Assembly (NCBI RefSeq): GCF_004168205.1
Contig: NZ_RCYB01000046.1
Span: 1 to 16,519, forward strand
DNA from: Catenibacterium sp. co_0103
GTDB lineage: Bacteria; Bacillota_I; Bacilli_A; Erysipelotrichales; Coprobacillaceae
Direction: 5' to 3'
DNA length: 16,519 bases
The translations under genes were made by a program, and so were the position numbers. Below the pieces are notes generated by a model that saw only the letters and a program-made list of their open reading frames with translations, made no database searches and had not been told where the DNA came from. Positions 1-7,103 of this stretch are shown here, piece after piece. Position 1 is the stretch's first letter. Each line of letters opens with the position of its first letter.

Positions 1-39
1 AGAGTTTTGGGGGATTTGAGTTTGGTTATATATTTGTGT

Positions 40-58
40 CCGCGCAACGAAGGCGCGG
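40..58 (+). other. GC-rich hairpin in the iadA leader
   Basis: CCGCGC (40-45) pairs perfectly with GCGCGG (53-58) around a 7-base loop, just upstream of the iadA ribosome site at 65-70. It stands out in an AT-rich region. There is no T tract after it, so it is not a classical terminator; it could affect translation or mark the end of an upstream unit outside the window. Function unknown. Confidence 0.4.
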
Positions 59-74
59 GGAAATGGAGGAAATT

Positions 75-1139
75 ATGAAACTAATTAAAAACATTCAAGT
101 CTATGCACCAGAAGACTTAGGTGTCAAAGATGTATTGATTTCAGATTCTAAAATAGAAAAGATAGATGATCATATCACATATCCTTATTCTATTGAAACA
201 ATTGATGGGACAGGTTGTATCCTTACACCAGGTCTTATTGATCGTCATGTACATATCACAGGTGGTGGGGGAGAAGCAGGCTTTATTTCTCGTGCTAGAC
301 CTATTGCAGCACATGAAATACTAGATGCAGGTATTACTACTGTGATTGGATTATTAGGTACAGATGGCTATACAAGAAACACAAAAGAATTATTTGCCAA
401 AGCAAAAGAACTCACTCAAAAAGGTGTCCATACCTATATTTTAACAGGAAGTTATACATATCCTACATATACGCTCACTGATTCAGTAGAAGATGATATT
501 GTATTTATTGATAGTATTCTAGGTGTTAAGCTTGCCTTAAGTGATCATAGATCAAGTCATATTACTGATGATGAACTTGTTCGTTTAGCTTCTCAAATCC
601 GTACTGCAAGTTTAATTGCTGGAAAACAGGCGAATTTAACACTTCATATGGGTGATGAAAAACAAGGATTAACTCCTGTATTTCATGCATTAGAAAGAGC
701 AGATATTCCTGTTTCTTTATTCCAGCCTACACATTGTAGTCGTAATCCACACTTATTTAAAGATGCACTCAAGTTTGCTGAAATGGGTGGTACAGTTGAC
801 TTAACATGTGAAGGTGATGGAAAAATTTTAGAATTCATTAAACAGTTTAAGGATACTTCTAAAGTCACTATTTCTAGTGATGCACAAGGCTCATGGTCTA
901 CATATAATGAAGATGGTTCTATCAAAGAAATTGGTATTACACCAGTCTCTAACTTAAAGAAAGAATTTATTTCTTTAAAGAATGCATTAGGATATGAAAA
1001 AGCTTTACCATTCTTTACTCAGAATGTTGCTCAAGTATTAGGTTTAAAAAATACAGGAGTTATTAAAGAAGGTTTTGATTGTGATTTAGTTATCTGGAAA
1101 GATGATGAAATCAAGCATATCATCACAAAGAAAGATTAA
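75..1139 (+). CDS. iadA: Isoaspartyl dipeptidase (beta-aspartyl-peptidase), amidohydrolase family
   Basis: 354-residue metal-dependent amidohydrolase that cleaves isoaspartyl (beta-aspartyl) dipeptides left from degradation of damaged proteins; cytoplasmic. The TIM-barrel metal ligands known for E. coli IadA are visible: the H58-V-H60 motif followed by a Gly-rich GGGGEAG stretch, Lys152 in GVKLALSDHRS (the carbamylated lysine), His191 in LHMGD, His220 in QPTHCSRN, and catalytic Asp269 in ISSDAQGS. Length is near the usual 380-390. I chose ATG 75 because GGAGG at 65-69 lies 5 bases upstream; in-frame GTG 36 and ATG 63 lack such a site, and GTG 36 would lie across the hairpin at 40-58. An AT-rich hairpin with a T run follows immediately, so it is probably transcribed alone or as the last gene of an operon. 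Confidence 0.93.
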   Translation: MKLIKNIQVYAPEDLGVKDVLISDSKIEKIDDHITYPYSIETIDGTGCILTPGLIDRHVHITGGGGEAGFISRARPIAAHEILDAGITTVIGLLGTDGYTRNTKELFAKAKELTQKGVHTYILTGSYTYPTYTLTDSVEDDIVFIDSILGVKLALSDHRSSHITDDELVRLASQIRTASLIAGKQANLTLHMGDEKQGLTPVFHALERADIPVSLFQPTHCSRNPHLFKDALKFAEMGGTVDLTCEGDGKILEFIKQFKDTSKVTISSDAQGSWSTYNEDGSIKEIGITPVSNLKKEFISLKNALGYEKALPFFTQNVAQVLGLKNTGVIKEGFDCDLVIWKDDEIKHIITKKD

Positions 1140-1156
1140 TTTCTTTCTTTTTTTTT
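1127..1156 (+). terminator. Intrinsic terminator of iadA
   Basis: AAAGAAAG (1127-1134) pairs with CTTTCTTT (1143-1150) around an 8-base loop, then runs into nine T. The stem overlaps the iadA stop codon and is AT-rich, but the T tract is strong. Confidence 0.6.
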
Positions 1157-1309
1157 ATACCTGCAAACTCATTAAGCAGAGATTTAAGATTGAAAGTAAG
1201 AGTCGATAAACATGAATTATTAGATTTGAATATCAACTGTAATACATTCATTGATCGTAAGAGTGGAATAGACTTTAGTCCTTATATAAGAGAAAGAGTA
1301 AAATACTAG
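1157..1309 (+). pseudogene. Coding remnant, C-terminal fragment of a small protein
   Basis: One frame stays open for about 50 codons to TAG 1307 but has no start codon or ribosome site. It reads like protein rather than noise: LKVRVDKHELLDLNIN, then DFSPYIRERVKY at the end. The tail resembles the helix of ribbon-helix-helix/MobC-type DNA-binding proteins, a weak resemblance. It is followed by its own terminator hairpin (1319-1345), which supports a former gene. The overlapping minus-strand frame here is hydrophobic and has no convincing start signals, so I treat it as a shadow. Confidence 0.4.
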
Positions 1310-1318
1310 TATACAGGT

Positions 1319-1345
1319 GCTGATTCCTTTGTGAATCAGCCTTTT
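1319..1345 (+). terminator. Terminator hairpin between remnant and traX-like gene
   Basis: GCTGATTC (1319-1326) pairs perfectly with GAATCAGC (1333-1340) around a 6-base loop, followed by CTTTT. It sits directly before the promoter of the next gene. Confidence 0.6.
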
Positions 1346-1346
1346 A

Positions 1347-1355
1347 TGGTATAAT
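1347..1355 (+). promoter_or_regulatory. Extended -10 promoter for the TraX-family gene
   Basis: TGGTATAAT (1347-1355) is a perfect extended -10 (TG-N-TATAAT), 21 bases before the ATG at 1377. No good -35 is seen because that position is inside the preceding terminator hairpin. Confidence 0.55.
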
Positions 1356-1376
1356 AGATTTGAAAGGAAGAGACAT

Positions 1377-2081
1377 ATGAATAATATAAAAGAGAGAATC
1401 AAGATATTCTCAGGTGCAAAATTAAAATATATCGCATTTGTCTCAATGTTGATTGATCATTTCAATAAAGCTATTATCTATCCTAATCTAGATGGTGGAT
1501 TGTTTAATAGAATAAGTGATCTATTTGATATTTTAGGAAGAATCGCTTTTCCTATATTTATATTTTTATTAATAGAAGGGTACTTCCATACAAGAAATAA
1601 ATGGAAATACTTAGGAACTCTTTTACTATTTGGAATCATTTCTGAAGTTCCATTTGATATGTGTACATCGGCTGTGTTCTTTGAACCCAACTGGAACAAT
1701 ATCATGCTTACACTGTCATTTGTACTTGCCATTATATGGATTATAGATGTATTAAAAGAGAAACTGAATAAACCATTATGGTATGTTATATCCATCCTCA
1801 TTGTCGCAGTTATGTGTTTTATAGCTATGAATCTAGGATTAGATTATGAACATCATGCCGTACTTATTGGATATTTCATGTATATATTTCATGATAAATA
1901 TATCTATTCTATACCATTTTGTTATGCGTCAATGTTTAAGGAACCATGGGCATTACTCGGATTTGGTTTAAACCTGACTTATAACGGAGAAAGAGGGAGA
2001 CAAAATAAGTTATTCAACTATTTCTTCTATCCAGTACATTTGCTTATTTTAGGAATAATAAGAATGACTCTTCATATTTAG
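1377..2081 (+). CDS. TraX-family integral membrane protein (putative acyltransferase-like)
   Basis: 234 residues, mostly hydrophobic helices. It shows the sequence features of the TraX family (named for the F-plasmid pilin N-acetylase; mostly uncharacterised in Bacillota): LKYIAFVSMLIDH at about 16-28, GRIAFPIFIFLLIEGYFHT at 54-72, an Asn-Met pair (N108, M110) at the start of a helix, and a C-terminal YNGERG (202-207) followed by FYPVHL (217-222). The ATG has GAAAGGAAG upstream at 1362-1370. No conjugation genes lie beside it, so a pilin-modifying role is unlikely here; acylation of an envelope molecule is an inference from the family. It appears to have its own promoter. Confidence 0.82.
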   Translation: MNNIKERIKIFSGAKLKYIAFVSMLIDHFNKAIIYPNLDGGLFNRISDLFDILGRIAFPIFIFLLIEGYFHTRNKWKYLGTLLLFGIISEVPFDMCTSAVFFEPNWNNIMLTLSFVLAIIWIIDVLKEKLNKPLWYVISILIVAVMCFIAMNLGLDYEHHAVLIGYFMYIFHDKYIYSIPFCYASMFKEPWALLGFGLNLTYNGERGRQNKLFNYFFYPVHLLILGIIRMTLHI

Positions 2082-2158
2082 ATACATCATATAAAGTTCA
2101 TAATAATTCTGTAGTATTAAATTGTACAAAAAATATACTTGAAACGAGGTAAATACAT

Positions 2159-3061
2159 ATGATTATTGAAACACTCTTATCAAAAAGAGATCAATTACCC
2201 CTAGAACTCGCTATTATTGAACCAGAAGGAGAGGCTATCGGTATTATTCAGTTAATACATGGCATGTCTGAACATAAAGAACGCTATTATGACTTTATGA
2301 ACTATTTGTCACAACAAGGCTATATTTGTGCCATTCATGATCATAGAGGACATGGTGCAAGTGTAAAAGACACATCACATTTAGGATATTTCTATACAAA
2401 CGATATAACATATATTGTAGATGATGCTTATCTAGTTACAGAATATTTAAAATACAGATATCCTACATTAAATATTTCTATATTTAGTCATAGTATGGGT
2501 ACATTGGTTTCTAGAAACTACCTAAAGAAATATGAAAAGCATATTGAAAAGATTGTATTGTGTGGTCCACCTACAGAAAATAAACTTGTTGATCTAGCAT
2601 TATTTGCAGGAAAACTTACTGGATTATTTTATAAAGAACATAAACCTAATAAGATTCTGAATAGATTATCTGTAGGATACTACAACAAAGGCTATAAAAC
2701 TGAAAATGAATGGATCTGTTCTAACTTACAGACTGTGTATGAATATAACACCGATCCTCTATGTGGGTTTACTTTTACTACAAGCGGCTTTATGAATCTT
2801 TTCCAGTTATTAAAATCAGCTTTCATCAAAGAAGATTGGATTCCTCAAAATAGTTCTTTGCCTATATTCTTAATTGCAGGTGTTGATGATCCAGTCATTC
2901 AAGGAAAGCAGAAGTTTAATGAATTAGAAGAGTTTTTAAAAGAAGTAGGCTATGAAAATATCAAGAGTAAACTGTACAAAGATAAAAGACATGAACTACT
3001 CAATGAAACAAATAAAGAAATAGTATATAAAGATGTTCTAGATTTTTTCTATGCTAATTAA
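2159..3061 (+). CDS. Alpha/beta hydrolase, monoacylglycerol-lipase-like (lysophospholipase family)
   Basis: 300-residue serine hydrolase of the Hydrolase_4 type, expected to cleave lipid or small-molecule esters. Visible motifs: oxyanion-hole region LIHGMSEH (32-39), DHRGHGASV (61-69), nucleophile Ser112 in the elbow SHSMG (first Gly replaced by Ser), acidic residue Asp243/Asp244 in AGVDDPV, and His278 in KDKRHELLNE. No signal peptide, so cytoplasmic. The ribosome site is weak (ACGAGG, about 8 bases upstream). It is followed after 15 bases by the GyrI-like gene with a perfect AGGAGG site, so the two are probably co-transcribed. Confidence 0.88.
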   Translation: MIIETLLSKRDQLPLELAIIEPEGEAIGIIQLIHGMSEHKERYYDFMNYLSQQGYICAIHDHRGHGASVKDTSHLGYFYTNDITYIVDDAYLVTEYLKYRYPTLNISIFSHSMGTLVSRNYLKKYEKHIEKIVLCGPPTENKLVDLALFAGKLTGLFYKEHKPNKILNRLSVGYYNKGYKTENEWICSNLQTVYEYNTDPLCGFTFTTSGFMNLFQLLKSAFIKEDWIPQNSSLPIFLIAGVDDPVIQGKQKFNELEEFLKEVGYENIKSKLYKDKRHELLNETNKEIVYKDVLDFFYAN

Positions 3062-3076
3062 TACAGGAGGTAATAT

Positions 3077-3721
3077 ATGGCTTTTGATTTTAAGAAAGAA
3101 TATAAAGAATTCTACATGCCTAAAAATAAACCCATGATAGTCACTATCCCTCATGCTAACTATATTGCGGTAAGAGGACAAGGAGATCCAAATGAGAAAG
3201 GTGGGGCTTATCAGGAGGCTATTAGTGTACTATATGCAGTCGCTTATACACTTAAGATGAGCTATAAAACAAATTATAAGATAGAAGGATTCTTTGAATA
3301 TGTGGTTCCTCCACTAGAAGGTTTCTGGTGGCAGGATGGTATTGAAGGTATAGATTATGATGATAAATCTACTTTTAATTGGATTTCAGTGATTCGTTTA
3401 CCAGACTTTATTACTAAAAAAGATTTTGAATGGGCAGTAGAAACTGCTTCTATTAAGAAAAAGATGGATTGTTCTTGTGCAGAATTTCTTACTATAGAGG
3501 AGGGATTATGTGTACAGATGATGCATATTGGTCCTTTTGATGATGAACCAGTTTCTGTTGCACTTATGGATGAATATCTAGAAGAAAATGGATATATCAA
3601 TGATCTTTCAAAAGAAAGACTACATCATGAAATATATCTTTCTGATGCAAGAAGAGTCGCACCAGAAAAATGGAAAACAGTTATTAGACATCCCATTAAG
3701 AAAGGAGTTAGACATGAATGA
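3077..3721 (+). CDS. GyrI-like small-molecule-binding domain protein
   Basis: 214-residue stand-alone ligand-binding protein of the GyrI-like/AraC effector-binding superfamily; no DNA-binding domain is seen. Features: an N-terminal substrate-facing segment IPHANYIAVRGQGDP (24-38), the middle FFEYVVPPLEGFWW (72-85) and a late MMHIGPFDDEP (148-158), the typical spacing of this fold's repeats, ending in a basic RHPIKKGVR tail. Such proteins bind or hydrolyse hydrophobic cationic compounds; the ligand is unknown here. The start has AGGAGG at 3064-3069. Its last 8 bases overlap the ATG of the cupin gene (ATGAATGA), indicating translational coupling. Confidence 0.8.
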   Translation: MAFDFKKEYKEFYMPKNKPMIVTIPHANYIAVRGQGDPNEKGGAYQEAISVLYAVAYTLKMSYKTNYKIEGFFEYVVPPLEGFWWQDGIEGIDYDDKSTFNWISVIRLPDFITKKDFEWAVETASIKKKMDCSCAEFLTIEEGLCVQMMHIGPFDDEPVSVALMDEYLEENGYINDLSKERLHHEIYLSDARRVAPEKWKTVIRHPIKKGVRHE

Positions 3722-4358
3722 AAAAATAGGAGAAGTCTTCTCTATCACAAAGGATAATCAGCCAATACCAGGCTGTACGACTTCTAAAGTAGTAAATGAT
3801 ACACTCACTTATTTCTCACTCGCAAGAAATACAGATATAAGTGCAGAAATCTATCCTTATTATAAGATGATTTATGTCTTGAAAGGTCAGTTGGAAGTCT
3901 ATGGAAATAATGGCTATACTAAAGTAGTTAAAGAAAAGGAAAGTTTTATTACATTCACTGATACCCCAATAGGTATAAGAACTAAAGATGGTGTCATATA
4001 TACAGAAGCAATGATTAGGAGGACAGATATTATGAACGAAATGATTAAACCAGGAGAAGTATTTAAACTTGCAGAACTATTACCTTATTCAGAAGGTAAG
4101 ATTATCAATATGGATATTGTACATAATGATAAGATGAAATTTGTAGTAATGGCATTTGATGAAGGAACTGGACTTACTGAACATGCAGCACCAGGAGAAG
4201 CTATCATCTTCGCATTAGATGGTGAAGGTATCATCAGTTATGAGGGTAAAGACCATGTCATTAAAGCAGGAGAGAACTTCTGTTTTGCGAAGGGTGGCAT
4301 GCATGCAGTCAAAGCATCTAAACGTTTCAAGATGGCATTACTTCTTACATTAGAATAA
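3714..4358 (+). CDS. Two-domain cupin protein
   Basis: 214 residues with two tandem beta-barrel cupin domains. The first (about 1-105) contains YYKMIYVLKGQLEVYGNNGY; the second (about 110-214) has GLTEHAAPGEAIIFALDGEG and ends with an AGENFCFAKGGMHAVKA strand holding the conserved Gly and His. Metal-binding histidines look present in domain 2 (HAA, the E of GEA, H of GGMHAV) but degraded in domain 1. I start at ATG 3714, which has AAAGGAG upstream and overlaps the previous stop by 8 bases; an upstream extension to 3588 would lie inside the previous gene. Function of such bicupins varies (enzymes, sensors); it probably serves with the GyrI-like and hydrolase genes. A terminator closes the operon. 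Confidence 0.82.
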   Translation: MNEKIGEVFSITKDNQPIPGCTTSKVVNDTLTYFSLARNTDISAEIYPYYKMIYVLKGQLEVYGNNGYTKVVKEKESFITFTDTPIGIRTKDGVIYTEAMIRRTDIMNEMIKPGEVFKLAELLPYSEGKIINMDIVHNDKMKFVVMAFDEGTGLTEHAAPGEAIIFALDGEGIISYEGKDHVIKAGENFCFAKGGMHAVKASKRFKMALLLTLE

Positions 4359-4374
4359 TGAATATATTAACTAG

Positions 4375-4402
4375 AACGAGATTCAATGTAGTCTCGTTTT
4401 TT
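4375..4402 (+). terminator. Terminator of the hydrolase-GyrI-cupin operon
   Basis: AACGAGA (4375-4381) pairs with TCTCGTT (4392-4398) around a 10-base loop, with six T from 4397 on. Confidence 0.8.
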
Positions 4403-4405
4403 ACT

Positions 4406-4523
4406 TTTTCATTTAATATGGAACTTTGAAATAGAAGCCTTACCTTATTCTTACTTGATAGGGTGGATTGCGATGTTATGGGTTGAAATACCTTTGATGA
4501 TCCGCGTATCTAAGAAAAAATAG
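4406..4523 (+). pseudogene. Remnant of a membrane protein C-terminus
   Basis: Between the terminator and the DUF5714 gene one frame reads as a plausible membrane-protein tail: IEALPYSYLIGWIAMLW, then VEIPLMIRVSKKK and a stop (TAG near 4521). It has no start codon or ribosome site, and only one hydrophobic segment followed by a positively charged end. I cannot name the family. With the remnants at 1.2 kb and 5.5 kb it suggests ongoing gene loss. Confidence 0.35.
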
Positions 4524-4534
4524 AAATAATTAGG

Positions 4535-4559
4535 GCGATAGGGAAATTCTGTCGCTTTT
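4535..4559 (+). terminator. Possible terminator of the membrane remnant
   Basis: GCGATAG (4535-4541) pairs with CTGTCGC (4549-4555) with one G-T wobble, loop of 7, then TTTT. It lies upstream of a TATAAT-like element (4564-4569) that may start the next transcript. Confidence 0.45.
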
Positions 4560-4590
4560 ACTATATAATGGAATAAAGGAGGAGGTTTTC

Positions 4591-5145
4591 ATGACAATAC
4601 AAGAAAAGGCTGAATTAATACTCAAGGATATAAAGAAAGAAAAAGGAAACAACCCTATACAGATATTTAAAAGAATTGTAGATCATGGCTATATCAATAT
4701 TCATGGACCAGAACATCACATTTTAGATGGAGCATGTTTGCTCGTTGCATTTAAAAATGCAGGTGGTGAAATTGATTTAGATGATGCATTAAATAAAATT
4801 ATGATAGAAGGATTGAGAATGCCTGGTGCTATGTGTGGTTTATGGGGTGTATGCGGTGCAGTCACATCACTTGGTGCAGCATTATCACTCATTGATCATA
4901 CAGGACCATTATCGCTAGATGGTACCTGGGGAGACCATATGGAATTTACTTCAAACGCATTAAAGAACTTAGGTGAAATCAATGGGCCTAGATGTTGTAA
5001 AAGAGACGCAATGATTTCATTTAAGAATGCGATTGATTATATCAATGCACATTATGATGTTACTTTAGAATATGAACATCCATCTTGTCACTATTCAAAA
5101 CTGAATAAACAATGTATAAAGGAGAGATGTCCTTATTATGGATAA
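4591..5145 (+). CDS. DUF5714 domain protein, cysteine-rich
   Basis: 184 residues. I recognise the conserved features of DUF5714: HGPEHHILDGACL (38-50), a central GAMCGLWGVCGA (79-90), GPRCCKRD (132-139) and a C-terminal Cys cluster (C166, C175, C180 in KQCIKERCPYY). Eight cysteines, several in fixed motifs, suggest a metal or Fe-S site or redox role; the biochemical function is not known. In other genomes the domain is sometimes found with or fused to methyltransferases (recollection, not checked). Ribosome site AGGAGG about 9 bases upstream. Its end overlaps the ArsC-like gene by 8 bases, so the two are translated together. Confidence 0.8.
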   Translation: MTIQEKAELILKDIKKEKGNNPIQIFKRIVDHGYINIHGPEHHILDGACLLVAFKNAGGEIDLDDALNKIMIEGLRMPGAMCGLWGVCGAVTSLGAALSLIDHTGPLSLDGTWGDHMEFTSNALKNLGEINGPRCCKRDAMISFKNAIDYINAHYDVTLEYEHPSCHYSKLNKQCIKERCPYYG

Positions 5146-5539
5146 AAAGAAAGTTGCATTTATATGTGTTCATAATTCATGTAGGAGTCAGATAGCTGAA
5201 GCATTAGGACATTATCTCGCATCTGATGTTTTTGAAAGCTATTCTGCAGGAACAGAAACAAAAACGGTCATTAATCAAGATGCTGTTCGTATAATGAAAC
5301 AGATGTATGGCATAGATATGGAAGATGCGCAGTATTCTAAACTTATAAATGATATTCCAAAACCAGATATTGCGATTTCTATGGGATGTAATGTCGGATG
5401 TCCATTCATAGGTAGACCTTTTGATGATAACTGGGGTTTAGAAGATCCTACAGGTAAAAGCGATGAAGAATTCGTGTATATTATCAAAGAAATTGAAAGT
5501 AAAATATTAGATTTAAAGGATAATTTAATGAACTTGTAG
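5138..5539 (+). CDS. arsC: Arsenate reductase-like / low-molecular-weight protein tyrosine phosphatase
   Basis: 133 residues of the LMW-PTP fold. The P-loop is CVHNSCR (C10-R16), with the Cys15 typical of thioredoxin-coupled ArsC (CxGNSCR with His here in place of Gly). Two further cysteines C84 and C88 in SMGCNVGCPF match the disulfide-relay cysteines of pI258-type ArsC (spacing 3 rather than 6), and Asp103 in LEDPTG is the general-acid position. Predicted to reduce arsenate to arsenite using thioredoxin. No arsR, arsB or acr3 is in the window. The 8-base overlap with the DUF5714 gene implies a shared role, perhaps redox or metal stress; a phosphatase role cannot be excluded. Confidence 0.8.
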   Translation: MDKKKVAFICVHNSCRSQIAEALGHYLASDVFESYSAGTETKTVINQDAVRIMKQMYGIDMEDAQYSKLINDIPKPDIAISMGCNVGCPFIGRPFDDNWGLEDPTGKSDEEFVYIIKEIESKILDLKDNLMNL

Positions 5540-5547
5540 GATTCATT

Positions 5548-5777
5548 ATGAAAACTATTTCTCGCTTATTCTCTCTCATATTATGTGTGCTGTTGTTGCT
5601 TATAACTATTGTAATATGGAATAGCACATTAAAGTGGGAGGAACGAGTGCTCCAGTTGAAATTGCCTATCTCTATTCGATTCCTTTTTTGATTGGAATTG
5701 TCTTGTATCTGATTGGTGTATTCTATTTAAAAAAAATCACGTTAATTTATGTAATGTATAATCATAAGGAGATGTAA
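5548..5777 (+). pseudogene. Frameshifted two-helix membrane protein
   Basis: From ATG 5548 a hydrophobic helix (LFSLILCVLLLLITIVIW) is read, then the frame stops early. A -1 change of frame near 5630-5645 opens the continuation GGTSAPVEIAYLYSIPFLIG followed by a second helix IVLYLIGVFYLKK and stop at 5775. Together they make a small two-helix protein of about 75 residues broken by one indel. No slippery heptamer is seen at the break, so programmed frameshifting is unlikely. It ends 2 bases before the next membrane-protein gene, so they were probably a pair. Confidence 0.6.
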
Positions 5778-5779
5778 TT

Positions 5780-6094
5780 ATGGATAAAATTAAAAAGAAC
5801 TGGATCTATTATCTCATTATTTTCATTACTTTCTATCTTATTCCAATATTAATTAAAGATACAGGAAGTGGTATATTTATTCTACTCATTGTCATTCCTC
5901 TTATAACACTGTTCACTTCCATTATTTATGGATTAAGCAATAAATTTGATTTCATTTACCCTCTTATTGCCGCAATTCTGTTTATTCCTACATTATTCAT
6001 ATATTACAACACTTCAGCATGGGTCTATGTTATTGCCTATTCTATGATTGCTCTCATAGGAGAACTATTAGGTAAAACACTTCAAAGAAAATAA
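5780..6094 (+). CDS. Small integral membrane protein, unknown function
   Basis: 104 residues with about four hydrophobic helices: roughly 8-25, 31-51, 57-76 and 79-98, with short charged ends (MDKIKKNW at the start, LGKTLQRK at the end). AAGGAG at 5765-5770 supports the ATG. I do not recognise a family and see no catalytic motif. It directly follows the frameshifted two-helix gene, which looks like a partner; a small transporter or immunity-type protein is possible but not supported. Confidence 0.7.
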   Translation: MDKIKKNWIYYLIIFITFYLIPILIKDTGSGIFILLIVIPLITLFTSIIYGLSNKFDFIYPLIAAILFIPTLFIYYNTSAWVYVIAYSMIALIGELLGKTLQRK

Positions 6095-6101
6095 TAATTC
6101 T

Positions 6102-6133
6102 CTTGCCTTGAAGTTCACTTTAGCCTTTAAGCT
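6102..6133 (+). promoter_or_regulatory. MerR-type promoter (19-bp spacer) of the flavodoxin-family gene
   Basis: -35 TTGCCT (6103-6108) and -10 TAAGCT (6128-6133) are separated by 19 bases, the overlong spacing used by MerR-family activators. The spacer starts with a dyad AAGT-TC-ACTT (6111-6120). This resembles the common MerR operator type TTGACTTGGAGTTAACTCC. The block matches, position for position, the promoter at 9974-10005 (23 of 32 bases). Confidence 0.55.
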
Positions 6134-6158
6134 ATTCTTATAGGAAAGGAAGGATGTT

Positions 6159-6698
6159 ATGAGTAAAAAAGTCGTTGTATTATCAACAAGTTTGAGAAGT
6201 AATAGTAATTCAGAATTACTTGCGAAAAGTTTTGTAGAAGGGTCAAAAGAATCTGGAAATGAGGTAGAATATATCTCACTTAAAAATAAAGATATTCGTT
6301 TCTGTATTGGATGTCTTGCATGTCAAAAACTAGGACATTGTGTCATTAAGGATGATGTTACGGATATTATGGATAGTGTACTTTATGCTGATGTTGTTGT
6401 ATGGGCTACACCTATCTATTATTATGAAATGAGTGGTCAGATGAAAACTCTTATTGATCGTCTCAATCCAATGTATTCTAAAGATTATAAGTTCAGAGAT
6501 GTATATCTTCTTGCGACAGCTGCAGAAGAAGGAGACGAAGTCTTTGAAAAAGCTATTACTGGACTAAATGGATGGATTGACTGCTTTGAAAAGACATCTA
6601 TTAAAGGTACTGTACTTTGTGGTGGTGTCTCTAGTGGTGGAGATATATCTAGTAATGATAAGCTTAAAGAAGCCTATAATCTAGGTTCTCATGTATAA
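6159..6698 (+). CDS. Flavodoxin-family NAD(P)H-dependent FMN reductase (WrbA/iron-sulfur flavoprotein type)
   Basis: 179 residues. The FMN phosphate loop is STSLRSNSNSELLA (9-22); a Cys motif C49-x2-C52-x2-C55-x5-C61 follows; ATPIYYYEMSGQMKTLIDR (83-101) is the typical flavin-ring loop and helix of COG0655 NADPH-dependent FMN reductases. Expected to bind FMN and move electrons to quinones, azo or nitro compounds, or Fe-S centres. GGAAGG upstream supports ATG 6159. It sits behind the MerR-type promoter at 6102-6133, so induction by redox or toxic compounds is likely. The broken GIY-YIG gene follows, overlapping its stop. Confidence 0.87.
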   Translation: MSKKVVVLSTSLRSNSNSELLAKSFVEGSKESGNEVEYISLKNKDIRFCIGCLACQKLGHCVIKDDVTDIMDSVLYADVVVWATPIYYYEMSGQMKTLIDRLNPMYSKDYKFRDVYLLATAAEEGDEVFEKAITGLNGWIDCFEKTSIKGTVLCGGVSSGGDISSNDKLKEAYNLGSHV

Positions 6699-6981
6699 GG
6701 CAGACATTGTGATATTTGATTATACAATTGCTGCACCATTTATCTTACCTGCAGGAACTGATACAATTATTAAATGCGCACTTGCGAAATGGACAGGTCT
6801 TGCCTTTAAAATTCCGTGTACCTCATTAGAAGAATGTAAGAGTAAAGATGAACTAAAATAAACAGGCAGCTATTTCTTATTTGGGAGAGATGAAGCGACC
6901 AATAAAGGTATTGTCTATATTGGGCAGGCAGGAGTGCGTAAGAATGGTAAAGGTATAAGACAATTAGATGAAGAACAATAA
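6691..6981 (+). pseudogene. Degenerate GIY-YIG nuclease-family protein
   Basis: One frame from ATG 6691 gives KWTGLAFKIPCTSLEECK, then an in-frame TAA (6859-6861) where the family reads on, then GSYFLFGRDEATNKGIVYIGQAG and a stop at 6979. These are the N-terminal extension and the GIY-YIG core (here SYFLFG...VYIGQAG) of a common GIY-YIG protein of Bacillota. The catalytic C-terminal half (about 150 residues or more) is missing. Both a nonsense mutation and a 3' truncation are needed, so this is a dead gene. A terminator follows. Confidence 0.75.
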
Positions 6982-6982
6982 G

Positions 6983-7011
6983 CATGAACACATGATGTTC
7001 ATGTTTTTTTT
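6983..7011 (+). terminator. Strong intrinsic terminator
   Basis: CATGAACA (6983-6990) pairs perfectly with TGTTCATG (6996-7003), loop of 5, then eight T. Confidence 0.88.
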
Positions 7012-7027
7012 GTTAGTTATAACTAAT
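7012..7027. promoter_or_regulatory. Operator-like dyad 1
   Basis: GTTAGT-TATA-ACTAAT; the inner 14 bases are a perfect palindrome. It lies just upstream of the -35 of the reductase-gene promoter and shares half-sites and spacing with dyad 2. Confidence 0.6.
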
Positions 7028-7034
7028 ATATTAA

Positions 7035-7063
7035 TTGTGATATCTATTTCATAGTGATATACT
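7035..7063 (+). promoter_or_regulatory. Sigma-A-type promoter of the ketopantoate-reductase-family gene
   Basis: -35 TTGTGA (7035-7040), 17-base spacer, -10 TATACT (7058-7063). It lies between two matching dyads, a layout expected for a repressed promoter. Confidence 0.7.
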
Positions 7064-7073
7064 GAATCTGTAA

Positions 7074-7089
7074 GTTAGTACTTACTAAC
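7074..7089. promoter_or_regulatory. Operator-like dyad 2
   Basis: GTTAGT-ACTT-ACTAAC; perfect inverted repeat with 7-base arms (GTTAGTA/TACTAAC). It starts 10 bases after the -10 and ends just before the ribosome site AGAGG, so a bound dimer would block transcription. Its centre is 62 bases from that of dyad 1, close to six helical turns. Confidence 0.65.
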
Positions 7090-7103
7090 AAAGAGGTAAT
7101 ATC

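Noticed and set aside
36..74. N-terminal extension of IadA from GTG 36
   Set aside because: It would encode an Arg-rich leader across the GC hairpin, absent from the family, and lacks a ribosome site.
1220..1402. Minus-strand hydrophobic 60-codon ORF
   Set aside because: It overlaps a promoter, a terminator hairpin and a better plus-strand coding remnant.
5625..5650. Programmed -1 frameshift in the two-helix membrane gene
   Set aside because: No slippery X-XXY-YYZ heptamer in the right frame and no clear downstream structure; decay or an indel is simpler, given the neighbours.
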